Shown here in pieces: positions 22,165 to 34,079 of a stretch of DNA of 64,000 nt (position 1 is the stretch's first letter; each line of letters begins with the position of its first letter). Where the stretch lies: contig CM045745.1 of assembly GCA_024760905.1 (NCBI GenBank), positions 18,008,782 to 18,072,781 of the forward strand, read 5' to 3'. The translations under genes and the position numbers were made by a program. The notes under the pieces were generated by a model that was given only the letters and a program-made list of their open reading frames with translations, ran no database searches and was not told the DNA's origin. The stretch is from Plotosus lineatus (lineage: Eukaryota > Chordata > Actinopteri > Siluriformes > Plotosidae).

Positions 22165-23045
22165 AATGTCAACAAATTTTGACAATACTATTTGTATTGT
22201 GAACACAAAAAGGTAAATTGCAACTATTTTATTGAAATCATGAAATGAATGAATTAAAAACAACATTTAAAACACTTTTAAAGCTGCTATGTATGGTCTT
22301 TCTTTGTTTTCTGACTTCCTTCTTTTCTAAATTTCTTTAACAATTTCTTCTCATATTCATGTTAGCCATTTCTGCTTACCATCAATCCATCTTTTCTCTC
22401 CTCTTCCCCAAAGCTTGCCTGAGTGAGATGCCTCCAGCTGAGACAACAAATAAAGCTTAACTTTAACACTATACAAAAGCCTGAGCCTTTTCCTATATCC
22501 AGAAAGCTTTGCTGACACAATCCAGCCCAGAGCCAATGCTACCCTTAAGCTTTCACACACACACACACACACACTTAAAACAACAAAGGGTTTCACCTGA
22601 CTCATTCATCTTTTCTGGACTCTCCTCTCAGATGCACTTTGTCTGTCTATGAACTGTGTTGTCCCATATGCACATAGATACACATTGTCAGCCCACACTC
22701 CAGCAGTCATGGTGCACTTTTTAGCCTGAATAATTTAGCAGCTTCAGCAAATCTCACAGCAATTTAAACATGCCCAGGCACATCTGAACTCACTTTCACA
22801 CACATTTATGTATCTGCAAGTATGTTCATGGGGTATAGAAAATAATCACCTCCTTGAATACAGTCACAGTAGATTTATATTTTGCAGCCTGAAATGAGGA
22901 CAAAAATATTTCCCCAGTTGTATTTACTAATGAAACTTAGAACAAAACAAGTGAAAAATATAGCAACATTCAAAAGTAAAAATAAATTAATAATTAAAAA
23001 CCAAATATTATACATAGACAGTTAAAGAAAAATACATTCTCTTCC
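22165..23045. other. Unassigned sequence
   Basis: A short (CA)n lies at 22555-22574. No coding sequence is supported. Confidence 0.5.
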
Positions 23046-23232
23046 CACTCTGGTTTCCTCCTACCATTTGAAGGCATGCACATTAGACTAATTGGCTGTT
23101 CCAAATTGCCCACACGTGTGCAAGTGTTAACCCTGCAATGAAGTGGTGAGTGAACAGTGGAGGATCTGTCCTTCACCCATTGTCAGCTGAGAATAGTACG
23201 GGATTACATGAAGCAATTCAACAAACAAGTGA
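23046..23232 (+). mobile_element. SINE family B, copy 2 (partial)
   Basis: It carries the TCTGGTTTCCTCCTACC, GCATGCACATTAGACTAATT and GGCTGTTCCAAATTGCCC blocks of the family. The 3' block is diverged. Confidence 0.6.
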
Positions 23233-24819
23233 ATATATATTTGCCCACTCATCTTTAATGGAAAGTGATTCTTTTCCATACCCACAGTACACACACACAC
23301 ACCAGAACAAATGATGATACATAAGAAAAGTGACATAGTAGTGTCATAATAGAGAATAATAAAAATAATGATCATGTGTCTGTATGTTTGTCTGAAGGTT
23401 ACCAACTAACACTGTAATCCAATTTTATGTATAATATATTTACATTTATTCATGGTTTTCATGTCACCAAACATGATGATTATAATGTGGCCGATGTAGG
23501 ATCATTAGTCACGCAAACATATTGGAATTAAATATTTAATTTTCATTCACTTCGTTTAATAGTCATCCACAATTCCCACATTGGAGTTTGTATAATTGAA
23601 ATATGGAAGTTTTTAAAATGGTGTCTCTCAAATGCCAGTTGCTCTAATTAGCATAGGTGAACATCTGAATCTCAATGAAAGGACATAGGGACATGTGCCC
23701 ACACAAATATGCATGGAGGAAATAGATGTTAAAGTAAAGCAACAAATCCATGGGAGTGCAGGAATCTAACAGGAGGAAACCATTTAATTCCACTGTATTG
23801 GAAGTGCTTCTGCAGGAGGTAAATTCCAAATGCGATATTATATTCAGTAGTGTACAATATATAAGACCAAAGATAAGACTAAAGCCTAGCGTGATATAAA
23901 GGGCTTACTGAATGTGGTTTCATCGGAAGGAATCGGAAGGACTCACTACTAAAAGTTATTTATTTGTTTTTATTAAGTGATTTAACCAGAAATCAGATGT
24001 CAAGGAAAACAAGCCAAAAAATAGGCTTGAGATGCTTGCCACTTCAAGTGGAGTGGCAGGCCCTGAGTTGATGGAGCTGGGGCAGTACTCATCAGGAGTA
24101 CCATTGTCAGGGCACATGGATACTGACTTGTACCATCTGCTTGCAGTATTAAGGTCACTTCTTGATAGATATTCAAATTGTACTGTTTCACTTTTCAACC
24201 TTTAAATCCTTTATGCCTGTTCTCATTTGATTTACCTGATTTTACCAACAACATTTTCTACTTCTCAGCTCTTGGCATGAAGCCAACTGCCTGAATCCTT
24301 CCCAGGGCTGTCCGCTACATGCTGCAGATATTTCATACAGACTTTGAGTGTAACAGGTCTCTGCTCAACTTTTTCCTAGTGGCTTTTTTTTTTCTGCAGC
24401 TTGAACCGAGCAGTCCTGAAGTCAGGTATCAGCCTGGTCACGCACTTCCAGGGTTTTGACACCAATGAATATGTCAGCAAAAACTCAGGCTCTCCTGCCT
24501 AAGTTGTACATATGCCGGTGGAAAAAAGGTCCCCCACTACTCCTTTTTTACTTTTCAGCAGATACTGCCTTGTCGATGGTTGAGAAGCTTGTGTGCCTCA
24601 ATGACCTCAAGAGCTATGCTGACGGGTCCTTTGGGCCTGGTAGGGTTTTCCATGTCAGACAGGTCTTTGGGGTAGAGGCCAGACTAAAACCATCCAACTG
24701 GCACTCCAGGTCATCGGAGGTTGAGCGTATGGCTAACAACCAGACCTTGTAAAAATAGTGTGTTACGGAAACAGCAACAAATGTTACTCTAATCAATCGT
24801 GTTCACCTTCCAGAGCCTC
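23233..24819. other. Unassigned; possibly LINE leader at the right
   Basis: The right ~550 bp (24265-24819) lead into the LINE that starts at about 24820 and could be its 5' leader, but I recognise nothing diagnostic. The short ORFs at 23956-24198 (minus) and 24456-24752 (plus) match no family I know. Confidence 0.4.
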
Positions 24820-27322
24820 AGAATGAAGCTAGTATGACTGCCAGTGGCCAAAACCAAGAGGACGCTACTGGCACAAAGATGAAAGTACTGAATGCGAAAC
24901 AGAAAACCAAAGTGGGCATCTGGAACGTATGCACCATGTACGAGACGGGAAGACTGGCCCAAGTAACATCAGAAATGCGGCGATACGACCTGACACTTAG
25001 GTGTAAGTGAATACAGATGGACAGACAGTGGAGAGATCAAGACTACAACCGGAGAGACTGTGCTCTACTCAGGGGGATAGACAGTCAACATCGAGAAGGG
25101 GTTGCCCTGATTTTGAAGAAAGGGACTGAGCGATGCCTTCTGCATTGGAAACCAATCAGCAGTCGACTTATGGGTGCCAGATTGAAGGGTCAGCATGTTA
25201 ACCTCTCAATTATCCAGTGCTACACCCCGACCAATGACAGCACTGAGGAGGACAAGGACGCCTTCTACGAACAACTGGAAGCAGCTATACTGGATGTTCC
25301 AACACACGATTTGCTGCTCATGATGGGCGACTTCAATGCCAAGGTAGGCAGAGACAACAAGCACTTCGAACATGTCTTTGGAAAGGAAGGCTGTGGGCTT
25401 AGAAACGAAAATGGTCTTCATCTGGTTGAGACATGTGCTAGCCACAACTTAGTTATAGGAGGCACCCTCTTTCAACATCAAGATATCCACCAAATGAACG
25501 AGATGTGAACCAAATCGATTATTATAAATTGCACATGGCGACGATCCCTCCTTGCTGTCAAAGTGAGACGTGGAGCTCATATCAGCAGCGACCATCATCT
25601 TGTTGTAGCGTCTCTTAGGCTGAAACTCAGAAGCGCTGGTATGAAGACAGCTGGTGTGCAAAAACCTGATGTCAGCCTCCTAAAGAATCCTAGACACAAG
25701 TACAACTTCGTTCTCCAGCTGAAGAACAGGTTCGAGGTTTTGAGGGGAGAAGATGCTGAAACTGAGGATGGAAAAGTTCTGGTCAACAAGCTTTGGGAAG
25801 ATGTGAAGAATGTCTACACAAGCACAGGGAATGAAGTGCTAGGCCCCCGAAAAAAAACCCAGAGCAAGGAATGGATTAGTGAAGCAACCTATGAGGCTAT
25901 CGCAAAAAGGCACAAGAATACAGGAAAACCTGAAAGCTCAATATCGAGAAGCCAACAAGGTTGTTAAGAAGATGGCTAGGAAAGACAAGCGAGAACATGC
26001 AGAAGAGATGGCATCTCAAGCAGAAAAAGCAGCAATATTAGGGCACCAAAGTGAGCTATACAAGATAACGAAGCAGGTATACGGAAAGTTCTGTAACAAC
26101 AGCAATACATCTGTGAAAGACAAGCAAGGAAGACTTCTTACAATCAAGGGGGACCAGGAGAGGCGCTGGGCCGAACACTTCCAAGAAGTCTTGAACCAAC
26201 CTGACCCTACAACTACAGCTGATGTTCAACCTGTAGGTCTTGAGCTCAACATCCTGATTGATCCGCCTGACCTGCATGAGATCGAAGGAGTTATCAAAGC
26301 ATTGAAGAATGGGAAGGCACCAGGACCTGACTTACTTTGCCCAGAATTCTTCAAGGCAGACCCAGCCTTATCAGCAAAGAGCCTCTTCGATGTTTTTGAA
26401 GCCATATGGAACTGTGGCGATGTTCCAACAGATTGGAATCGAGGAATAATCATCAAAATTCCTAAGAAAGGAACACTCACTGACTGCAACAACTGGCGAG
26501 GAATAACTCTATTCTCGGTACCAGGAAAAATTCTTGGCAAAATCAACTACAATAGAATATGGAGTGCAGTTGACGGTCATCTTCGCCAAAACCAAGCTGG
26601 ATTTCGTAAAGGCAGGCGCTGTGCAGACCACATATTTGCTCTGAGGAATATCATTGAGCAATGTGCCGAGTGGCAACGAGGGCTGTACATAAACTTCATT
26701 GACTTTATGAAGGTGTTTGATAGCATACACAGAGACACCCTCTGGAAGATCCCAGCGGCGTATGGCATCCCTGAAACTCTCAGAAACATCATCAAGAGCA
26801 ACTATGATGGCTTTTCTTGCTGTGTTGGTAGCAGCAACATTATGTTTGAGGTGAAAACGGGAGTACGTCAGAGTTGTGTCCTATCAACCTTGCTCTTCAA
26901 CCTCGTGATTGATTGGGTCATGTGCCGCACAACCGAGGACAAGAAGAGAGGAATTAGGTGGACTTTGCTGACAACCCTTGAAGATCTTGATTACGCTGAT
27001 GACTTAGCTCTCCTTGCTCATTCGCATAAGGACATCCAAGAGAAGACGGACAGGCTTACATCCTTTGCATCTCAGGTGGGATTAAGAGTCAACACAGAGA
27101 AAACTAAAGTACTGGCTCTGAACATCCCCAACCCTAACCCCAGGATAACCTTCAGTATATTGACAAATTTTCCTACCTGGGCAGCATCGTCACTAAAGAA
27201 GGAGGTGCAGACGAGGATATCAAGAGCAAATTGAACAAAGCCAGGGCAGCCTTCTGGATGCTGAACAACGTGTGGAAATCCTTGAAATAAAGTGTAGCAA
27301 CACAGCTGAAACTATATAAGAG
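24820..27322 (+). mobile_element. APE-type LINE, plus strand, 3'-truncated
   Basis: The endonuclease starts near 24900 (KVGIWNVCTMYETGRLAQV). It continues at 25017-25508 (MMGDFNAKVG) and 25563-25967 (SSDHHLVVASL). RT is in the long ORF at 25879-27234. The C-terminal finger/joining region starts (KLNKARAAFWMLNNVWKSLK) but is cut at about 27322, where an RTE fragment in opposite orientation begins. Frameshifts occur after residue DL near 24990, and a small deletion lies near 25500. The clade is not assigned; the style is that of LINEs often annotated as craniofacial-development-protein-2-like. Confidence 0.8.
25879..27234 (+). pseudogene. LINE reverse transcriptase ORF (451 codons, longest in window)
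   Basis: RT motifs appear in order: GKAPGPDLLCPEFF (about residues 145-158), KIPKKGTLTDCNNWRGITL, NQAGFRKGRRCADHIFALRN, INFIDFMKVFDSIHRDTLW, GVRQSCVLSTLLFNL, and the active site LDYADDLALLA with both aspartates kept. S replaces the usual G in GVRQGC, and M-K-V replaces K-K-A in the FIDFKKAFDS block. The endonuclease is upstream in other frames, so this is a fragment of a larger ORF. The apparent start at 25879 is only the first ATG of the frame. Confidence 0.8.
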
Positions 27323-28104
27323 CTGCATCGCCTGCACAAGATGTATTCTACTTGTGTGCTACTACCTCCGCTTTTATAGGTCACCCTATGCTCCTGTTTC
27401 TTCTGGAAGAAAGTATTTACCACAGCCATTTCCATCCTTTGTGCAAAATCTACCAACATCTGTCCTTCTGCATTCCTGTCCTCGATACCAAACCTGCTCA
27501 TCACTTCCTCGTCCCCGCTGTTTCCTGCACCAACATGTCCATTGAAGTCTGCCCCAATGACCACTCTTTCACCTCTTGGGGTAGTCTGCATCACTTCATC
27601 TAACTCCTTCAAGATCACTCCTACTCCATTTCTCTTCCCATCCACACCATGAAAAAACAGCTTAAACCCTGCTCCTAAGCTTTTAGCCTTGCCACCTTTC
27701 CACCTGGTCTCCTGAACACACAGTTTGTCCAACTTCCTCCTCTGCCTCAGGTCAGCCAGCTCACTACCTTTTCCTTTCATAGTTCTAACATTCAAAGTCC
27801 ATACTTTCAGTCCTAGACTCATGCCTTTCCTCTTCTCTCTCTGCCTATGGACACACCTCCCGCCTCTCTTTCTTCGACCAACAGTAGTCCAATTTCCACG
27901 AGCACCATGTTGGTTAACAGCACTGATGGCAGTCATTGTTAACTTGGGCCTCGACCGATCCGGTATGGAATTTGTTTTGATGATTCGCATTCTGGCAAAC
28001 ATTTTATGCCGGATGCCCTTCCTGTCGCAACCCTCTGCATTTACTCGGGCTTGGGATCGGCGTGAGGACGGACACTGGTTTGTGCCCCCCCCACGACTGC
28101 ATTA
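27323..28104 (-). mobile_element. RTE-type LINE, copy D: 5' fragment
   Basis: The 5' terminus is at 28104 (GCAGTCGTGGGGGGG on the minus strand), followed by the leader. A 260-codon ORF at 27220-28002 carries MRIIKTNSIPDRSRPKL, LGLKVWTLNVRTM, VIGADFNGHVG and VTYKSGGSSTQVEYILCRR. About 45 codons are missing between VILKE and LDEVMQ. The fragment ends abruptly at 27323, tail-to-tail with the LINE on the left. RT is absent. It is unlikely to have been born this way, because RTE insertions normally keep the 3' end. Confidence 0.85.
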
Positions 28105-28337
28105 ATAGTATTAATATGGTATATCAAAATAAAAAAACATCTTCAAAAAGGGTCTTGACACCCTCCAACAATTCTTAGAAGAATCCTTTAGAGAAAGTCT
28201 AATTTTATCAAATAATTAAAAAAAATACAGACTATATTTAATCCATTGGATATGGGAGGGGGTGCATGGGATTTCCAATTAATAACAATGAGCCTCCTGG
28301 CTAAATGAATAGGAAATACTAAAACATTCTTTTTATC

Positions 28338-28382
<45 letters not shown>

Positions 28383-29594
28383 AAACCCCAAAAGAGGGCA
28401 CTAATAGCTTTTGTTGCAGTCCTTTCCTCATATCCTTTGACAATATAGCAAAAATATTTGTCCTGTAAGTAGAAGTCAAAACATGTAACTAAGATTTGCT
28501 GAGGTTTAATGACATCTATCACAAATTGGTGAGATATGGTCATCGATCTTTGAGAATCAAACCTTTGTGAGATATACAAGTACATGATGTACCATCTTGA
28601 TGAGGTTGTGCCTTGCACAAATAGAAGATTTGTATACAAGCATCAAAATCTCTGTCCAACCATATCTGAAACTCTTCCTCTCACCAAGCCTTTAATGAGT
28701 TTAAGGACTTAATGTGTCAAGCAGTAATTTGGTAATAAAAACCTAAAATTGCACCCCTTTTAAGGTGAGGGTTGGCGTCAGAAAAGATGACTTTTCCATA
28801 ATTAATAGCTGCAAATATGAAGAATCTTTATTTTCCGAAATAAATTCAGATTTTCTTTTTGGGTAAATTTCTTTTTTGATAATAGCTTTCCTGACACAGG
28901 CATCGGGTCATGTACTTTTCGTATGATATACAAACCTTAACCCTTTATCACCCCATGTTGCATATATGAAACAAATTCTAATCAGATTTTTTCCCATGTT
29001 GCGTTCTATGACTGGAATCTGCGGGATAAGTAAGGTTTTTATAATACTTGATTAACTGATTCATTAAAGGAAGGGCGAACTTGTTGACTTTGCTTCCTTT
29101 CTTGTATTACTCTCACTCTCACTGAGATGTTGCAAAGCATGGAGTGAGCATTTGCCCAGTTCATTTTCTTGCTTTACTGCTCAGTATGAATAATAGTTAT
29201 TATCTTATTGACTGCTTTATGTAAAGCTATATCATCATCATATTTATGCTCGCATATGTTGAGGTACCATTAATTTTAAATCTGCATAACACTTGACCAC
29301 TAACAATCCTGTAGTATTATATAATGGTATTTTTCTTGGTTCTCTGTCTTCCCTGAACTTGAGTTTAACATGAACTGGTTATGATAGAAAAATACACAAA
29401 GCTTTACTTGTTAGGGCCAATTTTGATGATTTTAAAGTAGATTCGATACGGGTTAATTGTATATCATTTTGTTAGCTTAGGGTTTGACTTACTCAAAATC
29501 ATAATGTTTTTTAGCAATAGCATTGTTATAAAAAGAAAAAAGTAGGTCAAGGTCACTTACCCATGTTTAAATAATTTTTAAAAATGATTGAGAT
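28105..29594. other. Unassigned sequence with an (AG)n tract
   Basis: (AG)n at 28338-28376. No gene or element terminus is recognised in the rest. Confidence 0.5.
28338..28376. repeat. (AG)n microsatellite
   Basis: About 18 AG units with one interruption (gacaga). Confidence 0.93.
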
Positions 29595-29790
29595 GGCAAA
29601 CTGAGGAGCTAGAGAGAACACAGGGAAGCAGGGACATGATGCGAAACAATCTTCTGGAGCAGAGGTGAGCGTGCGGCTTGTGTTTATGGGGAGTAGATGA
29701 GAGGAGTGAATTCAGGTGTGTGCTGCTGCAATCAGCCTTAGCAGGTCAGCCACGCCCCTCAGCTTGAGCTGGGAGACAAAATAAACAAAA
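29595..29790. repeat. Probable degraded gypsy LTR remnant
   Basis: It shares aacaatcttctg, aGCGTGC and GCCACGCCCCTC blocks, in the same order and orientation, with the LTR at 62715-63077. No internal coding sequence is adjacent, so it may be an old solo LTR. Similarity is visible by eye only. Confidence 0.45.
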
Positions 29791-30633
29791 CAAAAGGATA
29801 AATATGCTACACCACAGTACATAAAACCTCACACACAAACATTCTAAACATTAACTTCGGTACTGTACTGGAATAATAATTAAAAAAACACTTTAATACT
29901 ACAGTACTTTACAACCTTTCAGATGATTATTCCTTTTCAGGTACTTCAGAAGAAACTGTTGTATTTCTTCAGAAGAGACATCCAACGTCATTACCTTTTC
30001 TGGCCCTTAGCCAGAAAAGATGCACGGCATTTGAGTGGTATCTTAGAGCTTAACTGGTAATTAGAACACGCTGAAAAATGCACATTTACAACTTGTGCAT
30101 GAATAAGAAAAAAGGGCATGTACATCATCTCAACCAATCAGCAGGAGGGAGAACAGCCATTAGCTGAATTTGAATCACGTGACAGTTACTTCCGGGTCAG
30201 TTGGCAATCCGCAAATATGTGGGGGCACGAGTGCAAAACCGGGAATGGTCAAGGGCCTACTGCAGTTTATATTTTCTCCAGACATGACAATGCTATTAGT
30301 ATTAAAGTCTACATGTTATCTTGGATATATGATCAATTAAATCAGATTATATACAACTATGATAAGCATATGGTTTCCAGAAGGAGGCAAAATTGACAGG
30401 GTAAGCATGTTTAATCAGTCACTTTTGTTGATAGATTAAATTTACAGAATCTTCGTGATATATATCGCGATTTTAAACTTTGAGACCATTAACTCAGTCA
30501 CTTTCTTTAATAATAGCATCCATCAATGTCTACAATACAATCAGGGATGTTCTCATACAAGTGAGATTCTTATGGGCTCACAATGTCAATATTCAAAGTT
30601 TGCAAGTCATCTTCAAAGGCAACAGATGTTCAA

Positions 30634-30636
<3 letters not shown>
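29791..30636. other. Unassigned sequence
   Basis: No recognisable coding sequence or element end. Confidence 0.5.

Positions 30637-30704
<68 letters not shown>
30637..30704. repeat. (TA)n microsatellite
   Basis: About 34 TA units followed by a short (CA)n, ending 25 bp before a Tc1 element. Confidence 0.95.
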
Positions 30705-30714
<10 letters not shown>

Positions 30715-30856
30715 TTACATGCTCAATTACAGGGGGTGGACAAAATAATGGAAGCACCTAACATTTTGGCATCATAATCTTTGAACATAATTTAAACAAT
30801 CAAAACTTTGCATATGTATTGATTTATACAACTTGTGAATTGTTTCCAAAGGAATT

Positions 30857-31075
30857 TTAAGCCATTCTTAAGTTAGAATACCTTCCAACTCTTTTAGAGA
30901 CGATGGCGGACTTGTGCTTTGCTGAGGACGTTTTTCTCTCTCTTTCAAAGGCAGTGATTATTTTTGAGACAGTACCTCTTGAAACACCAAACATTTGGAC
31001 AGTTTTTGTTACACTAGCGCCGACCATACGAGCACCAACAATTTGGCCTCTTTTAAAATCTGAGAGATCTGCCAT
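30857..31075 (-). CDS. Tc1 transposase N-terminal DNA-binding domain only (72 codons)
   Basis: The ORF begins MADLSDFKRGQIVGARMVGA and continues TKTVQMFGVSRGTVSKIITA, a helix-turn-helix of the paired-like type that Tc1 transposases use to bind their inverted repeats. After about residue 55 the sequence leaves the family, and the DDE domain is missing. It would bind DNA but not cut it. Expression is unknown, and in most genomes such ORFs are silent relics. Confidence 0.7.
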   Translation of the reverse strand: MADLSDFKRGQIVGARMVGASVTKTVQMFGVSRGTVSKIITAFERERKTSSAKHKSAIVSKRVGRYSNLRMA

Positions 31076-31086
31076 TATGGGGTATG

Positions 31087-31146
31087 ATTAATGTTTTCAA
31101 TATCTGTTTAATGTTTTCAATATCTGTTTAATGTTTTCAATATCTG
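31087..31146. repeat. 3 x 20-bp tandem repeat
   Basis: The unit TTTAATGTTTTCAATATCTG is present three times with one change in the first copy. Confidence 0.92.
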
Positions 31147-31307
31147 AAAAAGGGGAGAAAAAACATTTATTTTACATCAACATATCAAATAACAAAATTA
31201 TTATACAAAAAATAATAACATATGCCAAGTTTTGATTGTTTAAATTATGTTCAAAGATTATGATGCCAAAATGCTAGGTGTTTCCATTATTTTGTCCACC
31301 CCCTGTA

Positions 31308-31927
31308 TATGATAGTTGCAAATAATCTGGATTTCAGGTACTGTTTTTGTTTGCGGTTAAATTCCTGGCATCAATGACTAATTGCTGTCCAGTCTGCTAA
31401 AAATCCAAACTGGAATCCTCCATATTAAACTAGCCTAGTTCCTCTATAGCAAAACTTTTCCAACTGCCTTAAAAATCTGAAGTTCGTTTTGTCCAAAAAA
31501 ACCCCCCAAAACAAACAAGCAAACAAACAAACAAACAAACATTAAACTGTTCTATGGAATGCTTGAAGTTCGACTTGAGTATTTGAACCAAGGACTATTT
31601 AAATATTCACTTGTGTCTTGTACTAATTTTCAATAGGGGCGAGGTCAGGATTCTGGGGTGCCAAGACATGTGAAAATGATTCCTCATGACCCTGAACCAC
31701 TCTTTCATTATTTGACTTCTAATTATGTGTCCCTGATGAAAGTCCATTGATGAGATAACCTGGTCATTCAGTACATTCAGGTCATCAGTTGACTTCATTT
31801 TATTGCAACATTTTTGTTCCTAAACCTCAACCTAACCCACTGTAGCAACAATTTCATGGAGATTACATGCTGCGACCAAGGCTAAATTCACTCCAACAAA
31901 ATAATATGTGCCGCTTCTTTTTGATGT

Positions 31928-31982
<55 letters not shown>

Positions 31983-32366
31983 ACGCACACGCATCAAGGT
32001 ATTTATGGTTTGAGCTTCAGAATTTTGATATATTGTAAGGTGGAGGTCACGTGGGGAAGATGAATCTAAAGCATTATTAACATGCTAAAAACTTGGGAAC
32101 CGAGAGACAAACAAATAAAAACATGTATTCACTCAGGACAAAAATGACAAATGAACAAAAGTAGCATGCACTCGTCAAGTATACAGAGGCAAAAATATTC
32201 ATACCTCTTGAACTTTTCTATATTTGACAAAATTACAACCACAGTATTTTTTTTTTGTTTGTTTGTTTTGTTTCCTTCAGTGACTACAACACAAAGCTAC
32301 ACACAGTTGTGAAGTGGAAGGAGTATTATGTTTTTTATCGAGTAATTGTATTAATATTAAATAATC
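31308..32366. other. Unassigned; contains (AAAC)n and (GT)n
   Basis: A C/A-rich (AAAC)n stretch at about 31510-31542 and (GT)n at 31930-31981. No gene is supported. Confidence 0.5.
31930..31981. repeat. (GT)n microsatellite
   Basis: 26 GT units. Confidence 0.95.
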
Positions 32367-32712
32367 AATTAATTCATTTTCTGAACTGCTTAATCCTAAT
32401 TAGGGTCAGAGATGTTAGTGCCCATCTCAGCCGACTCTGGATGAGGACGGGGTGCACCCTGGACAGCTCTCCAGGCCATTGCAGGGCCAACACTAACACA
32501 ACCATTCATACTCCCACTCACACTTATGGGCAATTTGGAACAGCCAGTTAACCTACTGTGCATGCTTTTGGACTGTGGGAGGAAATCAGACTACCCAGAG
32601 GAAACCCATGCAAGCACGGGGATAAAATGCAAACTCCACTCCGAAACGCTTGGGGGAACAAACTCCTGACAATCTTGCTGTGAGGCGGACATGCTAGCCA
32701 CTATGTATGGGT
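32367..32712 (-). mobile_element. SINE family B, copy 3 (near complete)
   Basis: Minus-strand orientation. The tRNA-like head at the right reads TAGTGGCTAGCATGTCCGCC. The middle has the GGACTGTGGGAGGAAATC block in reverse orientation, and the 3' block CTAATTAGGATTAAGC lies at the left. It abuts a second copy's tail head-to-tail at 32719. Confidence 0.72.
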
Positions 32713-32718
32713 GCCAGC

Positions 32719-32780
32719 CTCCCCATGTCCCTAAGTAGGATTAAGCGGTCCAAAGAATGAATGAATGAATGAATGAATAA
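32719..32780 (+). mobile_element. SINE family B, copy 4 (3' tail only)
   Basis: The 3' block TAGGATTAAGCGGTCC is followed by (TGAA)n, in opposite orientation to the neighbour. The TGAA-type tail is typical of L2/CR1-mobilised SINEs. Confidence 0.65.
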
Positions 32781-33394
32781 AATGCACTTTTTGAACAATG
32801 TAAACAGAATTGTAGGTGCAATGCAGTGGGTATCTTTTTTAGCTGGCAAAATAAATTATTACTGCCATGTAATGCACTACATATTTGAACAGAACGGCTT
32901 TTAACCCAGTTACATTTAGGAAGCACACAACGTTTCTGGTGCATGTAACATGCTTACGGAAGTAAGCCTTTCCAGCAGAACAGGCTTTTTCTACCATGCT
33001 GTGATATCATGTTACCTTTAAAGAACTCTTGTCTCATTAGCATAACAGTTTGAGACAATTTCAAAAATTTGGGGAGTGGCACATGATGGGATAGTGACAT
33101 GACCATGTCATGGATGCCATCAAAACAAATTCACATTGAAACTTTGTATCAGGAGAACTTGTTTTTTTTCAGAGCACTGCTTTTAGGCACTGTCTAAATC
33201 TTTTAAAATCTTTTTTTTTTCTTGTTTCTGCCTGATCTTTACTTTGCCTTTTGCCTGACATGTTTGATTTGCTTTAGTACTCATTACTATAAAATGACCC
33301 AAGACCAATAATACAATCATAAAAAGCTTAGCATTCCCCATGTAAACTCACATATGCACAGTATATTAATCACTGCATTTTCATTTACCACTAT
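32781..33394. other. Unassigned sequence
   Basis: No gene or element end is recognised. T-runs occur near 33168 and 33214. Confidence 0.5.
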
Positions 33395-33413
33395 CAACAT
33401 CACACATGGCTAT

Positions 33414-33776
33414 CTATCTATCTATCTATCTATCTTCCTTTCGGCGTTTTCCCTTTTACTAGGGAGTCGCCACAGCGAATCATCTGATTCGCACATTTGA
33501 TCTGGCAGAGGTTTTTACGTCGGATGCCCTTCCTGTCACAACCCTTTTTAGCAAGGGACAGAAACACGCTGACGACTTTGCAGCTCCTCTTTACGAAAGT
33601 CAGCAATGGTTCTTTTACATGCCTCTCACCATAGACAGTGACAGACATGGCCCGCCTTTGATAACCCAGTTAGCTGCACTGGGGGGACAGTGACAACCTT
33701 GTGGAGAGTGGGACTCGAACCCCCAACCTTTGGATCAGCGATCCAAACCACTATACCACTAGACCACCACTGTCCC
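33414..33776 (-). mobile_element. tRNA/RTE-type SINE, copy 5, with (GATA)n tail
   Basis: Complete on the minus strand. The tail is (GATA)5 in place of the usual (GACA)n. A perfect 19-bp target-site duplication lies at 33395-33413 and 33777-33795 (CAACATCACACATGGCTAT). The head keeps GGGTTCGAGTCC. Confidence 0.94.
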
Positions 33777-34079
33777 CAACATCACACATGGCTATACAAC
33801 AAAATTGGATTGGGAAAAATATTGACAGAGACTCCAACTTTTTGTGGATTGAGTGGGGTATCAGTGCCTTCAGTGATCAGTGCCTTGCATCTCAGAACAG
33901 GCACTACTGCTTTTTTTTTTCTTTTTTTTTTTCTTTTTAAGATTTTGAAGTTGACTTTATATGCTTGGCATTTTTTTTATACATAGAATTTCTCTGGGTG
34001 ATTACTATCATGTTTGTTTGGTGTGACATACTTCAAAAACACAATGTTCCTTTTTCATGAATATTAAAATAGCAATCCT

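Larger units (their letters stand above)
30730..31305 (-). mobile_element. Tc1-like deletion derivative with long inverted repeats
   Basis: 576 bp flanked by TA on each side (30728-30729 and 31306-31307). The inverted repeats are about 87 bp with only about three differences and start CAGGGGGTGGACAAAATAAT. The minus strand keeps the first part of a Tc1 transposase (30857-31075), but the catalytic region is deleted. A 20-bp unit is repeated three times at 31087-31146, just upstream of the ORF. Confidence 0.9.

Noticed and set aside
23956..24198. Possible exon on the minus strand
   Set aside because: An 80-codon open frame with no recognised similarity, splice context or neighbours; not supportable as a gene.
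31087..31146. CRISPR-like array
   Set aside because: Three direct 20-bp repeats without spacers, inside a transposon in eukaryotic DNA; this is a tandem repeat.
32367..32780. A DNA transposon with inverted ends at 32367-32780
   Set aside because: The apparent inverted ends are the 3' tails of two SINE B copies in opposite orientation; the left copy has its own tRNA-like head.
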